NCBI GenBank assembly: GCA_937975655.1
Contig: CALJTZ010000188.1
Location: 1 to 6,874 of the forward strand
Source: an uncultured Synechococcus sp.
GTDB lineage: Bacteria; Cyanobacteriota; Cyanobacteriia; PCC-6307; Cyanobiaceae
Length of the DNA stretch: 6,874 bases
Reading direction: 5' to 3'
A model generated the notes under the pieces. It worked only from the letters and a program-made list of their open reading frames with translations, had not been told where the DNA came from and ran no database searches. Below are positions 1 to 4,504 of this stretch, one piece after another. Every line of letters begins with the position of its first letter. Positions within the stretch are counted from its first letter, which is position 1. The position numbers were made by a program, and so were the translations under genes.

Positions 1-313
1 TGACATTGGCAAGAGCATCCAGGAAGAAGACGCTGTTGCTGCCCACGGAGAGCGGGAGGAACCCACCGATACCAATTTCGTTGGGGGTACCAGCACCTTG
101 GGTTTGCCCTTGGAAGCCCCAGTTGAACTGCACGGCATCCTTAAGGGATGCCTCCATCACGCCCAAGTCTGCAGCAGTGCCTTGAGCAACCTTGGCTTCT
201 TCTGCGCCTGCAGGGCTGATGGTAACGGGCGTGTAGGCAAGCGTCAGAGCTGCGCTTCCAGCAAGGGCAAGCGAGAGGCGGATGGAGTGCTGCAATACGG
301 CACAACTTGACAA
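1..313 (-). CDS. exported protein, N-terminal part (cut by window edge)
   Basis: An open frame runs off the left edge on the minus strand. From the TTG at 295 it begins MQHSIRLSLALAGSAALTLA, a good Sec-type signal peptide (basic start, hydrophobic core), with a likely cleavage after an SPAGA stretch. After it come acidic residues (EEAKVAQG), then a Gly/Asn/aromatic-rich alternating stretch with VQFNWGFQGQTQGAG and IGIGGFLPLSVGSNSVFF, which looks like beta-strands of an outer-membrane barrel or surface protein. I recall similar N-termini in large cyanobacterial surface proteins, but cannot name the family. There is no ATG; TTG 313, GTG 325 and TTG 295 are all possible starts, none with a clear ribosome site. 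TTG 313 is shown, while 295 gives the most typical signal peptide length. The gene is divergent from mpg, with a short shared upstream region. Confidence 0.6.
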   Translation of the reverse strand, partial: MSSCAVLQHSIRLSLALAGSAALTLAYTPVTISPAGAEEAKVAQGTAADLGVMEASLKDAVQFNWGFQGQTQGAGTPNEIGIGGFLPLSVGSNSVFFLDALANV

Positions 314-681
314 TGTCTTGTGCACTCTGCTGCAGAGCGCTGCGGCTTCTGGGTTGGGTGGTCGGTGCGGAAGTTGGCGGCAGGATGGCATTGGTGCGTG
401 TTCGCAAAGCCACTCCCATAGCCATCACGACCTGCCAGCGCCTCCCAGTCCTCCCCCAATCCTTCTTCTGCCGCCCCGCTGAGGTGGTCGCCCCTGAGCT
501 GATTGGCTGCCTGCTGGTGAAGCGCCAACCCGATGGCGAGCTGCTGTGGGGCGTACTTGTGGAAACGGAGGCCTATTGCCAATCCGAGCCCGCCTGCCAC
601 GGCTATCGCCGCCGCAGCCCCAGCAACGAAACCCTGTTTGGGGAGCCTGGGCGGTTTTATGTGGTTGTGAGCTATGGCATT

Positions 682-691
682 CACCACTGCG
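682..691. repeat. left attachment core (attL), CACCACTGCG
   Basis: The 10-bp core lies on the His-His-Cys codons of mpg, beginning at the first base of the first His codon. The identical core is at 4095-4104. Beyond it the two ends diverge (TGAATG here, AGCTTG on the right) but share TG at 696-697 and 4109-4110. Host sequence appears to continue to 696, since GTG AAT encodes the conserved V-N. Confidence 0.8.
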
Positions 692-696
692 TGAAT

Positions 697-747
697 GGTA
701 TTGGGATCCCGCAGATTGACTGCGGCATCAGCGATCCCAGCGATACC
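697..747. repeat. nested inverted repeat just inside the left end
   Basis: Three nested stems can be drawn: GGTAT (697-701) with ATACC (743-747), GGGATC (703-708) with GATCCC (733-738), and CCGCAG (709-714) with CTGCGG (720-725) around an ATTGA loop. A further 8-bp pair, AGAACCCA (763-770) with TGGGTTCT (837-844), follows before the integrase gene. The position next to the attachment core suggests recombinase arm sites, an operator of the integrase, or a terminator that stops mpg transcription entering the element. No T-tract follows, which argues against a simple terminator. Confidence 0.5.
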
Positions 748-876
748 ATCTGCGGATTATCCAGAACCCAACCCAACTGATGCTTACCTCAGGGTGTCCT
801 GATATAAGAAACTCCGCTCACTACCAGCTTTGGGACTGGGTTCTCAAGGATCTACCATGCGTTAGGACCACCGCAA

Positions 877-1950
877 GTGCGGGTGCGAAAACCGCCTTCC
901 CTACGCAACAATAACGGTGTCATCCAACTCCGAGTGAGGGTGGATGGTCAGGATCGTTTTATCAACCGCCTGGGACGCTTCCAGGATCCAGTGGCGGTGG
1001 CGAAGGCACAGACCCTGAGTGCTCAGATCTGGCAGGACCACCAGGACGGGTCGTTTGATCCAACTCTGGCGAAGTATCAACCCATCGTTCCTGGAACCGC
1101 TGATCCAACGCTGCTGAGTTCCCTGAAGGAGATGGCAGATCGAACGGGATACCCCCGCGTGATCCATGCCCAGCGTTTGGTGCAGCGATACGGCAAACCA
1201 CTGCGGACCGCAACGCAGGTTCTGGAGTTCGTGCGATGGATGGAATTACAAGGTCTCGCACCTAAGACACGGGTTGGAATTCTCTCTGCTTGCCGTAAGG
1301 TCCAACCAACCAATGAGGCGTTAAGGGTTGCCCAGTTGAAGGTCCCTCATCGATCCATTGAGTATGAGGTGCTCAGCAGAACCGAAGTGCTCCAGGTGCT
1401 GGCGGATCTGAAGATCAACGACCCGTGGTTCCATCCAATTTTTGCCTTCTGGTTGGGCACTGGTCTCCGCAATTCAGAATTGATCGGCATGACCTGGGAC
1501 TGCATCCGATGGGAGCAGCAGGAACTGCTGGTGATGAAGACCCTGAAGCGGATCCGCACAAACACAACGGCACGACAGTGGGCACCCACTAAAACAGGAA
1601 AGCATCGGGTGGTGCCCCTAACTGATTCCGTTTTGGAGGTGCTGATGGAGCACCAAGTGGCGATGCAGCAGCAGCGGTTGTATCGGTCGGATGGTCTGGT
1701 TTTTTTGACCCCCCGCACTCATGACTTCCTCTACGACAATTTGCTGATCGCCGTTTGGAAGCGAACTTTGAAGCGATGCGGCATTCGCTATCGCAGATTG
1801 TATTCTCAGCGGCACACCTTCCTCAGTCACACGCTCGCCGCGGGCAACTCACCTGCTGATGTTGCTGCAGTAGTAGGTCATCGCATTGAGACCCTGCTGA
1901 GCACGTATGCCAAACCAACGGGGATGCTGAAGGTGGTGGAGTGGGCATGA
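877..1950 (+). CDS. int: tyrosine recombinase / integrase of the element
   Basis: A 357-residue tyrosine-type site-specific recombinase, expected to catalyse insertion and excision at the repeats. Residues 1-70 resemble the arm-type DNA-binding domain common in cyanobacterial integrases (VIQLRVRVDGQ, LGRFQDP, GSFDPTLAKYQP). Residues about 80-155 form the core-binding part. The catalytic domain follows with R198 in GTGLRNSE, a likely Lys at 239 in PTKTGK, Y309-S-Q-R312 in place of the usual H-x-x-R, H335 in VVGH, and nucleophile Y344 in LSTYAKP. The catalytic set is complete apart from His-to-Tyr at 309, a change seen in many active integrases. No frameshift is visible. The start is GTG 877 (883 is an alternative); the frame is open upstream, so the true start is not certain. 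Its place next to one attachment site is typical of integrative elements. Confidence 0.93.
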   Translation: MRVRKPPSLRNNNGVIQLRVRVDGQDRFINRLGRFQDPVAVAKAQTLSAQIWQDHQDGSFDPTLAKYQPIVPGTADPTLLSSLKEMADRTGYPRVIHAQRLVQRYGKPLRTATQVLEFVRWMELQGLAPKTRVGILSACRKVQPTNEALRVAQLKVPHRSIEYEVLSRTEVLQVLADLKINDPWFHPIFAFWLGTGLRNSELIGMTWDCIRWEQQELLVMKTLKRIRTNTTARQWAPTKTGKHRVVPLTDSVLEVLMEHQVAMQQQRLYRSDGLVFLTPRTHDFLYDNLLIAVWKRTLKRCGIRYRRLYSQRHTFLSHTLAAGNSPADVAAVVGHRIETLLSTYAKPTGMLKVVEWA

Positions 1951-2024
1951 TGCAATGGCGGCAGAGCTTTATGCAAATGGTGAAAGAATGGATGCCCTTT
2001 GGTGCATTTCCACTTTTATGGTAA
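1947..2024 (+). CDS. possible 25-residue small protein coupled to the integrase
   Basis: A short frame begins with ATG ATG and overlaps the integrase stop by 4 bases (ATGA). The product has 25 residues rich in Met, Trp and Phe (MMQWRQSFMQMVKEWMPFGA plus five more). The overlap would allow translation coupled to the integrase, as for small excision-directing factors, but the peptide is shorter than known excisionases and lacks a recognisable helix-turn-helix. It may equally be chance; no family is recognised. Confidence 0.2.
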   Translation: MMQWRQSFMQMVKEWMPFGAFPLLW

Positions 2025-2079
2025 CCCCTCTGCTCTGAAAAAATCTCTAGTAGAATTGATTTACTTTGCCGCTGCCGGC

Positions 2080-2253
2080 GTGGCACGAATTACCATTGCC
2101 CTAAGCGATAAAGACCACCTGGCAATGAAGTTGCTCGCCTTGCAAGAAGGCACCTCGGTGACCTTGCTTCTGAGGGAAGCGATTCGCGAATACCTTATAA
2201 GTAGGGATGGTTATGATCTCACTATAAAATCTGATTCAACTCAGGAACAATAG
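2080..2253 (+). CDS. ribbon-helix-helix DNA-binding protein (CopG/Arc type), first of two on plus strand
   Basis: The 57-residue product follows the RHH pattern: a short beta-strand (ARITIALS), a first helix (DKDHLAMKLLALQEG), a turn with Thr/Ser (TSVT), and a second helix (LLLREAIREYL), then a polar tail. Such proteins bind DNA as dimers, often repressing their own operon or acting as antitoxins. The GTG at 2080 directly before the strand is preferred; the frame is open up to 1999 but that extra segment looks unrelated. It lies 129 bases after the integrase on the same strand, and the second RHH gene follows at once, so co-transcription is likely. A toxin partner is not evident. The family call is from pattern only. 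Confidence 0.68.
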   Translation: MARITIALSDKDHLAMKLLALQEGTSVTLLLREAIREYLISRDGYDLTIKSDSTQEQ

Positions 2254-2305
2254 GGTAGTGGATAACTCTTCCGTGGAGGACTGCTTCTCTTTGGATCCCG
2301 CTAAT

Positions 2306-2437
2306 ATGCCAAAATCATTTGCCATTGACTTGCCTCCTGTTGTTGCAGAGCATTTGGAGAAACTCGTTGCAGCAACTGGAAGGTCGATGGATGAACTGAT
2401 AGTGGAGATCCTCGATAAGGGTCTGCAAGATTATTGA
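2306..2437 (+). CDS. short ribbon-helix-helix-like protein, second on plus strand
   Basis: The 43-residue product reads MPKSFAIDLPPVVAEHLEKL then VAATGRSMDELIVEILDKGL and QDY. It has the RHH order: strand (SFAIDLP), helix (PVVAEHLEKLVAATG), turn (RSMDE) and helix (LIVEILDKGLQ). It should act as a dimeric DNA-binding regulator or antitoxin. ATG 2306 is shown. An in-frame TTG at 2291 has a GGAGGA (2275-2280) 10 bases upstream, and an in-frame GTG at 2258 starts 4 bases after the preceding RHH stop, so the protein could be 48 or 59 residues. The close spacing supports a two-gene unit with the first RHH. It ends facing the minus-strand RHH gene at 2508. Confidence 0.62.
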   Translation: MPKSFAIDLPPVVAEHLEKLVAATGRSMDELIVEILDKGLQDY

Positions 2438-2507
2438 TCCGAATGCAAGGGCACTAAAAAATCTCAGCAGGATGACCCACCGAAGTTCGTTGTCATTGGT
2501 GGCGGTC

Positions 2508-2687
2508 CTACGGATCGATGCCTTGCTCCAGGATGAACGCGGCAAGATTGCTCAGCGAGCGACCCTCCTTGATGCTGCGTTCAGCGATCTTCTCATACAT
2601 TGAATGAGGGATTGTGATCGAAATCCTCTTGGGTGAGCGAATAATGTGCCCATTGCCCTGGGTTCTACCCGAACCTGCTGTAGTCAT
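2508..2687 (-). CDS. ribbon-helix-helix protein (CopG-like), minus strand
   Basis: A 59-residue protein from ATG 2687. After a polar lead (TTAGSGRTQGNGHIIRSPK) comes an RHH fold: strand RISITIP, helix HSMYEKIAERSIKEG, turn RSLSN, helix LAAFILEQGIDP. This form, with a basic strand and EGRSLSNLAAF, is frequent in cyanobacterial genomes and accessory regions as short CopG-like regulators; that statement is from memory. The frame stays open to 2819, but the upstream part looks non-coding. A HIP1 octamer (GCGATCGC, 2691-2698) lies immediately before the start. It is convergent with the plus-strand RHH pair, and an operator-like inverted repeat lies upstream at 2795-2814. The target is unknown; self-repression is the simplest guess. 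Confidence 0.78.
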   Translation of the reverse strand: MTTAGSGRTQGNGHIIRSPKRISITIPHSMYEKIAERSIKEGRSLSNLAAFILEQGIDP

Positions 2688-2794
2688 TTTGCGATCGCTA
2701 TATCTTCTGTCCATTGTCCAGTGGACTGGTGCCTTGTGTAAATGATAATCTGTAGAAAATGCAAAACCAGCAAATACTTCTCCGTCACTATTTA

Positions 2795-2819
2795 AATACC
2801 TAGTATTGGGTATTGACAA
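2795..2819 (-). promoter_or_regulatory. candidate promoter and operator upstream of the minus-strand RHH gene
   Basis: An inverted repeat AATACC (2795-2800) with GGTATT (2809-2814) overlaps a second one, AATAC (2795-2799) with GTATT (2803-2807), giving iterated GTATT half-sites as RHH dimers commonly bind. On the minus strand a -35-like TTGTCA (2819-2814) is followed after 17 bases by TTTAAA as a weak -10, so the repeat would sit inside the promoter. The call is by inspection only. Confidence 0.35.
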
Positions 2820-2831
2820 CTTAGGGTTTTG

Positions 2832-2984
2832 CTATAGTAACTTCTGCTTCTTAAGTTGCTTCCAGTAGCAATCCAACGCTGCCTCAAGGACCTCATCGGG
2901 TGTCCTGAAGGCAATTTTATGAGTAATAGGACTGATCACCTTCCTTTGGATCTCAATTAATTGCTTTTTGCTCTCGCTTCTCAT
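2832..2984 (-). CDS. 50-residue hypothetical protein coupled to the upstream small gene
   Basis: The product begins MRSESKKQLIEIQRKVISPI and ends WKQLKKQKLL; it is basic and predicted to be mostly helical, with a central segment ITHKIAFRTPDEVLEAALDCYW. The last part (strand IAFR, then DEVLEAALDCYWKQL) might be a degenerate or half RHH, but I do not recognise a family. The gene looks real: its ATG overlaps the stop of the upstream gene in ATGA (2984-2981), and a CTGGAG ribosome-site-like sequence lies 7-8 bases before the start. The pair should be translated together, an arrangement often seen in toxin-antitoxin and regulator pairs. No catalytic toxin motif is visible. Confidence 0.6.
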   Translation of the reverse strand: MRSESKKQLIEIQRKVISPITHKIAFRTPDEVLEAALDCYWKQLKKQKLL

Positions 2985-3244
2985 TGGTAACTCCAGGTTG
3001 AACTAGGATGCTTGAGGGCATATGCTTCCTTCTTGATTAGGAATTTTATAAGATCACTTTTGTTCAGGTGATAATGCTTGCATAATTGATCTCTAGCATC
3101 CTGAAGATAGGTCTCGTGTTGCTTGAAAGAAATCTGTTCCTTGGTTGATCTAATGGTTTGCATAGGGGGTTTGATGTTGATCTCTGGTGGAATTCTTGTG
3201 GATCCTTGTGGTATTGGATTTAAGTTGCTTCCATTGACTGCCAC
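2981..3244 (-). CDS. putative ribbon-helix-helix-like protein, first gene of a coupled pair
   Basis: From GTG 3244 the product has 87 residues. The first 27 are Pro/Asn-rich and probably disordered or not translated; an internal ATG at 3163 would give a 60-residue protein starting MQTIRSTKEQISFKQ. The C-terminal part fits an RHH-like plan: strand (EQISFKQ), helix (HETYLQDARDQLCKHYHL), turn (NKSD), helix (LIKFLIKKEAYAL). Neither start has a strong ribosome site. Its stop overlaps the next gene's ATG, so the two form an operon on the minus strand. It is transcribed divergently from the zinc-finger gene at 3490, across a palindrome-rich gap. The role is probably DNA binding; antitoxin is an alternative. 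Confidence 0.55.
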   Translation of the reverse strand: MAVNGSNLNPIPQGSTRIPPEINIKPPMQTIRSTKEQISFKQHETYLQDARDQLCKHYHLNKSDLIKFLIKKEAYALKHPSSTWSYQ

Positions 3245-3318
3245 CTAAGATCCACTGGGAACTGGAGGTTCTACGGGGGTTATAATAAGGTCCTTATGAT
3301 TTAAATAGGTCTTTATTG

Positions 3319-3350
3319 ATTGTGCTACGCACAATGCCGCCTGCGGCGGC
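3319..3350. repeat. two abutting perfect hairpins with 3-base loops
   Basis: The first is ATTGTGC - TAC - GCACAAT (3319-3335), a 7-bp stem. The second follows without a gap: GCCGCC - TGC - GGCGGC (3336-3350), a 6-bp GC stem. They stand out as a GC-rich island in AT-rich surroundings. No T-tract follows on either strand, so a simple terminator is unlikely. Structured RNA, a single-strand origin or a protein-binding site are possible. Confidence 0.6.
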
Positions 3351-3469
3351 GTATCTATTGGGTTGATCTAAATAAAAACAAGAACTAATTCATCAAAAGG
3401 CGACAAACCTATTTATGCACTTCTGGAATTCAAGGTGTTGATGAATTCATGAAAGCACCACAAGGTTAT

Positions 3470-3475
3470 TATACT
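3470..3475 (+). promoter_or_regulatory. candidate -10 box of the zinc-finger gene
   Basis: TATACT lies 14 bases before the ATG at 3490. The -35 region is poor, but it overlaps the palindrome ATGAATTCAT (3441-3450), a possible operator. Transcription would start only a few bases before the ATG, so either the leader is very short or translation starts further in, for example at the ATG at 3571. Confidence 0.3.
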
Positions 3476-3489
3476 GACGCAGTGGCATT

Positions 3490-4044
3490 ATGTCAAGCCC
3501 TCCAGCGATAGCGGGAATTGACAAAACTAGAAGTAGGACGTATAATTATGTGGACAGCACAGATAAAAATATGGAAAATGTGATTGACCAACGCTATAGG
3601 CAGATTGCTCTTGCTAATTACTTTGATAACCCGCATCTCATTGGTACGCCTGAGTTCCCGAAGTGGGTAGCACCCTGTCCTTTTTGTTCTCACGCCAGGA
3701 GGACCCCCTGGAAGCAGAGGAGCAAGTGTGCCGCTTTGATCTGGGTCCCAACAGAGAATTCTTGGAGATTTAGTTGCCGTCATGGCGGGACGGCGGAGTG
3801 CTCTCATGCCATGTCGTTCCCCAACTTCCTGAAGAACCTGAACCCAGCACTCGGTCGTCAGTATCTGCTGGATCGCTACTCAGCGGGCACCACTGGCAAA
3901 GGAACGAACTGCCCCAATCCTGAGGTTCTGAAGCAGTTCGGGCAACCCCCAAAGTTCCGATCCAGATCCCGACCCCAAAATCAGGGTCCGAAGCGTCCCG
4001 ACCAGTCAAAACCAGAGGATGGACAGATTGCTGATCGTCCGTGA
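3490..4044 (+). CDS. Cys-rich zinc-finger-like protein, possibly primase-related
   Basis: A 184-residue protein near the right end of the element. Residues 34-62 (YRQIALANYFDNP, IGTPEFPKWV) precede a likely zinc site: C63-P-F-C66, then C96 and C104 in SCRHGGTAEC, with C80 and C141 as extra cysteines. The spacing of CPxC followed about 30 residues later by two more ligands, with an aromatic strand between (WRFSC), recalls the zinc-ribbon of bacterial and phage primases. The primase catalytic core is absent, so it may be a stand-alone DNA-binding or primase-accessory protein. The last 35 residues are basic and Pro/Gln-rich, probably disordered. The first 27 residues look poorly conserved in character, and ATG 3571 (residue 28) is a plausible start. 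I recall similar unnamed proteins in marine cyanobacteria and their phages, without certainty. No function can be assigned firmly. Confidence 0.72.
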   Translation: MSSPPAIAGIDKTRSRTYNYVDSTDKNMENVIDQRYRQIALANYFDNPHLIGTPEFPKWVAPCPFCSHARRTPWKQRSKCAALIWVPTENSWRFSCRHGGTAECSHAMSFPNFLKNLNPALGRQYLLDRYSAGTTGKGTNCPNPEVLKQFGQPPKFRSRSRPQNQGPKRPDQSKPEDGQIADRP

Positions 4045-4054
4045 CCCTGATTTT
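3977..4054. repeat. 12-bp perfect inverted repeat at the right end of the element
   Basis: AAAATCAGGGTC (3977-3988) is the exact reverse complement of GACCCTGATTTT (4043-4054), which spans the end of the zinc-finger gene. A run of six T (4051-4056) closes the right arm, so an RNA stem with a 54-base loop followed by U's could end transcription before the mpg half. It may also be a pair of recombinase arm sites, lying 41 bases inside the right core. Confidence 0.45.
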
Positions 4055-4094
4055 TTGGTGATTTTGATCTGTGGTGGAGGGTCTCCTGGACCTA

Positions 4095-4104
4095 CACCAC
4101 TGCG
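4095..4104. repeat. right attachment core (attR), CACCACTGCG
   Basis: Identical to the core at 682-691 and in the same codon phase (CAC CAC TGC). The two codons after it, GAG CTT, replace the GTG AAT found at the left end, and host coding resumes by 4110 with GTG GTG ACG (V-V-T). Confidence 0.8.
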
Positions 4105-4478
4105 AGCTTGTGGTGACGGGTCGGGCTGATTTGGCCAACGGCGTGTTGCTTCGAGCGGTGGCGTTGCCGGGTGAGCCCGAGCGCATAGCGGCAGGGCCGG
4201 CCTTGCTGGCGCGGCGTTTTGCGATCGATCGCCGCCACGACGCCGGGCAGTGCCATCCCGGTAAGGGCCTGTGGCTGGCCCCGCGTCCTGCAGCACTCGA
4301 AGCGCTGCCCCCAGAGGCCGTGATGCAGACCACGCGGATCGGCATCACTCAGGGCCAGCAGTGGCCTTGGCGTTGGTATCTGAGGGCCAGCCGCAGCGTG
4401 AGCAAACGGGCCCAGGGAGATCCCATGCCGCGTGTGGCTGAGGCCTGGGTTCTGGCCGAGGGGGCGGGGGGCTTCTAG
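4095..4478 (+). pseudogene. mpg: 3-methyladenine DNA glycosylase, 3' half, split by an integrated element
   Basis: The C-terminal half of the glycosylase whose first half is at 385-696. Clear host coding starts at 4110 (VVTGRADLANGVLLRAVALP). Then come GEPERIAAGPALLARRFAID, the HDAGQ and GLWLAPRP stretches, QTTRIGIT, and the C-terminal WRWYLRASRSVSKRA motif of cyanobacterial members. LLRA carries the Arg that contacts the lesion pocket in this family. The half lacks the catalytic Glu, and an open frame back to GTG 4071 could be translated but should not give an active enzyme. It ends 26 bases before pyrB, with which mpg was probably co-transcribed, so the insertion could also change pyrB expression. 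Coding is otherwise intact, with no stop or frameshift, as expected for a recent or reversible insertion. Confidence 0.88.
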
Positions 4479-4504
4479 CCTGAGCCTGTGAACTGCCGGC
4501 ACCC

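Larger units (their letters stand above)
385..780 (+). pseudogene. mpg: 3-methyladenine DNA glycosylase, 5' half, split by an integrated element
   Basis: This is the N-terminal half of an AAG/MPG-family glycosylase, which removes alkylated purines in base excision repair. Visible family marks are SFFCRPAEVVAPELIGCLLV, the catalytic-loop motif VETEAY (its second Glu is the expected water-activating residue), ACHGYRRRSPSNETLFG, GRFYVVVSYG and HHCVN. Host coding ends at about 696, after the conserved C-x-N. The frame then enters foreign sequence and adds 28 unrelated residues before a stop at 780. The rest of the enzyme lies at 4110-4478. Together they make about 226 residues, near the usual family length. 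The start is uncertain: ATG 385 is chosen, with GTG 394 and an upstream ATG at 313 (inside the divergent gene) as alternatives. This half lacks the Arg-containing LLRA strand, so it should be inactive alone. Confidence 0.88.
3245..3489. other. AT-rich divergent intergenic region with several inverted repeats
   Basis: No gene is seen in these 245 bases between two divergent genes. They hold a plus-strand consensus -10 TATAAT (3281-3286, no good -35), two abutting hairpins (3319-3350), an inverted repeat TAAATAGGT (3302-3310) with ACCTATTTA (3407-3415), another AATTCATCAA (3387-3396) with TTGATGAATT (3438-3447), and the palindrome ATGAATTCAT (3441-3450). This density of symmetry in AT-rich DNA suits a control region or a replication origin of the element. 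Confidence 0.5.
682..4104. mobile_element. integrative element with tyrosine recombinase, inserted in mpg
   Basis: Bounded by identical 10-bp direct repeats (682-691 and 4095-4104), with one repeat and the material between equal to 3413 bp. Flanking sequence on both sides belongs to the same gene (mpg). The interior has an integrase near the left end, several short DNA-binding-type proteins and a Cys-rich protein near the right end. Base composition shifts visibly: the interior, especially about 2000-3500, is AT-rich while mpg, pyrB and the genes beyond are GC-rich. No conjugation, phage structural or resistance genes are seen, so it is a minimal integrative element or satellite. It sits in a protein gene, although a tRNA-Ala gene, a more usual target class, lies 2.5 kb away. 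Similarity to tycheposons or to the nifD/hupL-type excision elements is possible but not demonstrated. Confidence 0.87.

Noticed and set aside
244..687. 147-residue minus-strand open frame
   Set aside because: Antisense to the first half of mpg and overlapping the exported-protein gene in a different frame; no recognisable features.
2477..2502. Terminator hairpin CCACC/GGTGG between convergent RHH genes
   Set aside because: Only a 5-bp stem with a 16-base loop and no T-run.
2813..2838. Plus-strand promoter TTGACA ... TATAGT
   Set aside because: The spacer is only 14 bases and transcription would run antisense to the 50-residue gene with no plus-strand gene until 3490; kept only as a possible antisense start.
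3245..3489. CRISPR array or tandem repeats in the palindromic gap
   Set aside because: The repeats are inverted and each occurs once; there is no regular repeat-spacer spacing.
3770..4348. 192-residue minus-strand open frame crossing the right end of the element
   Set aside because: It spans foreign and host DNA, so it could not have existed before insertion, and it is antisense to two convincing coding regions.
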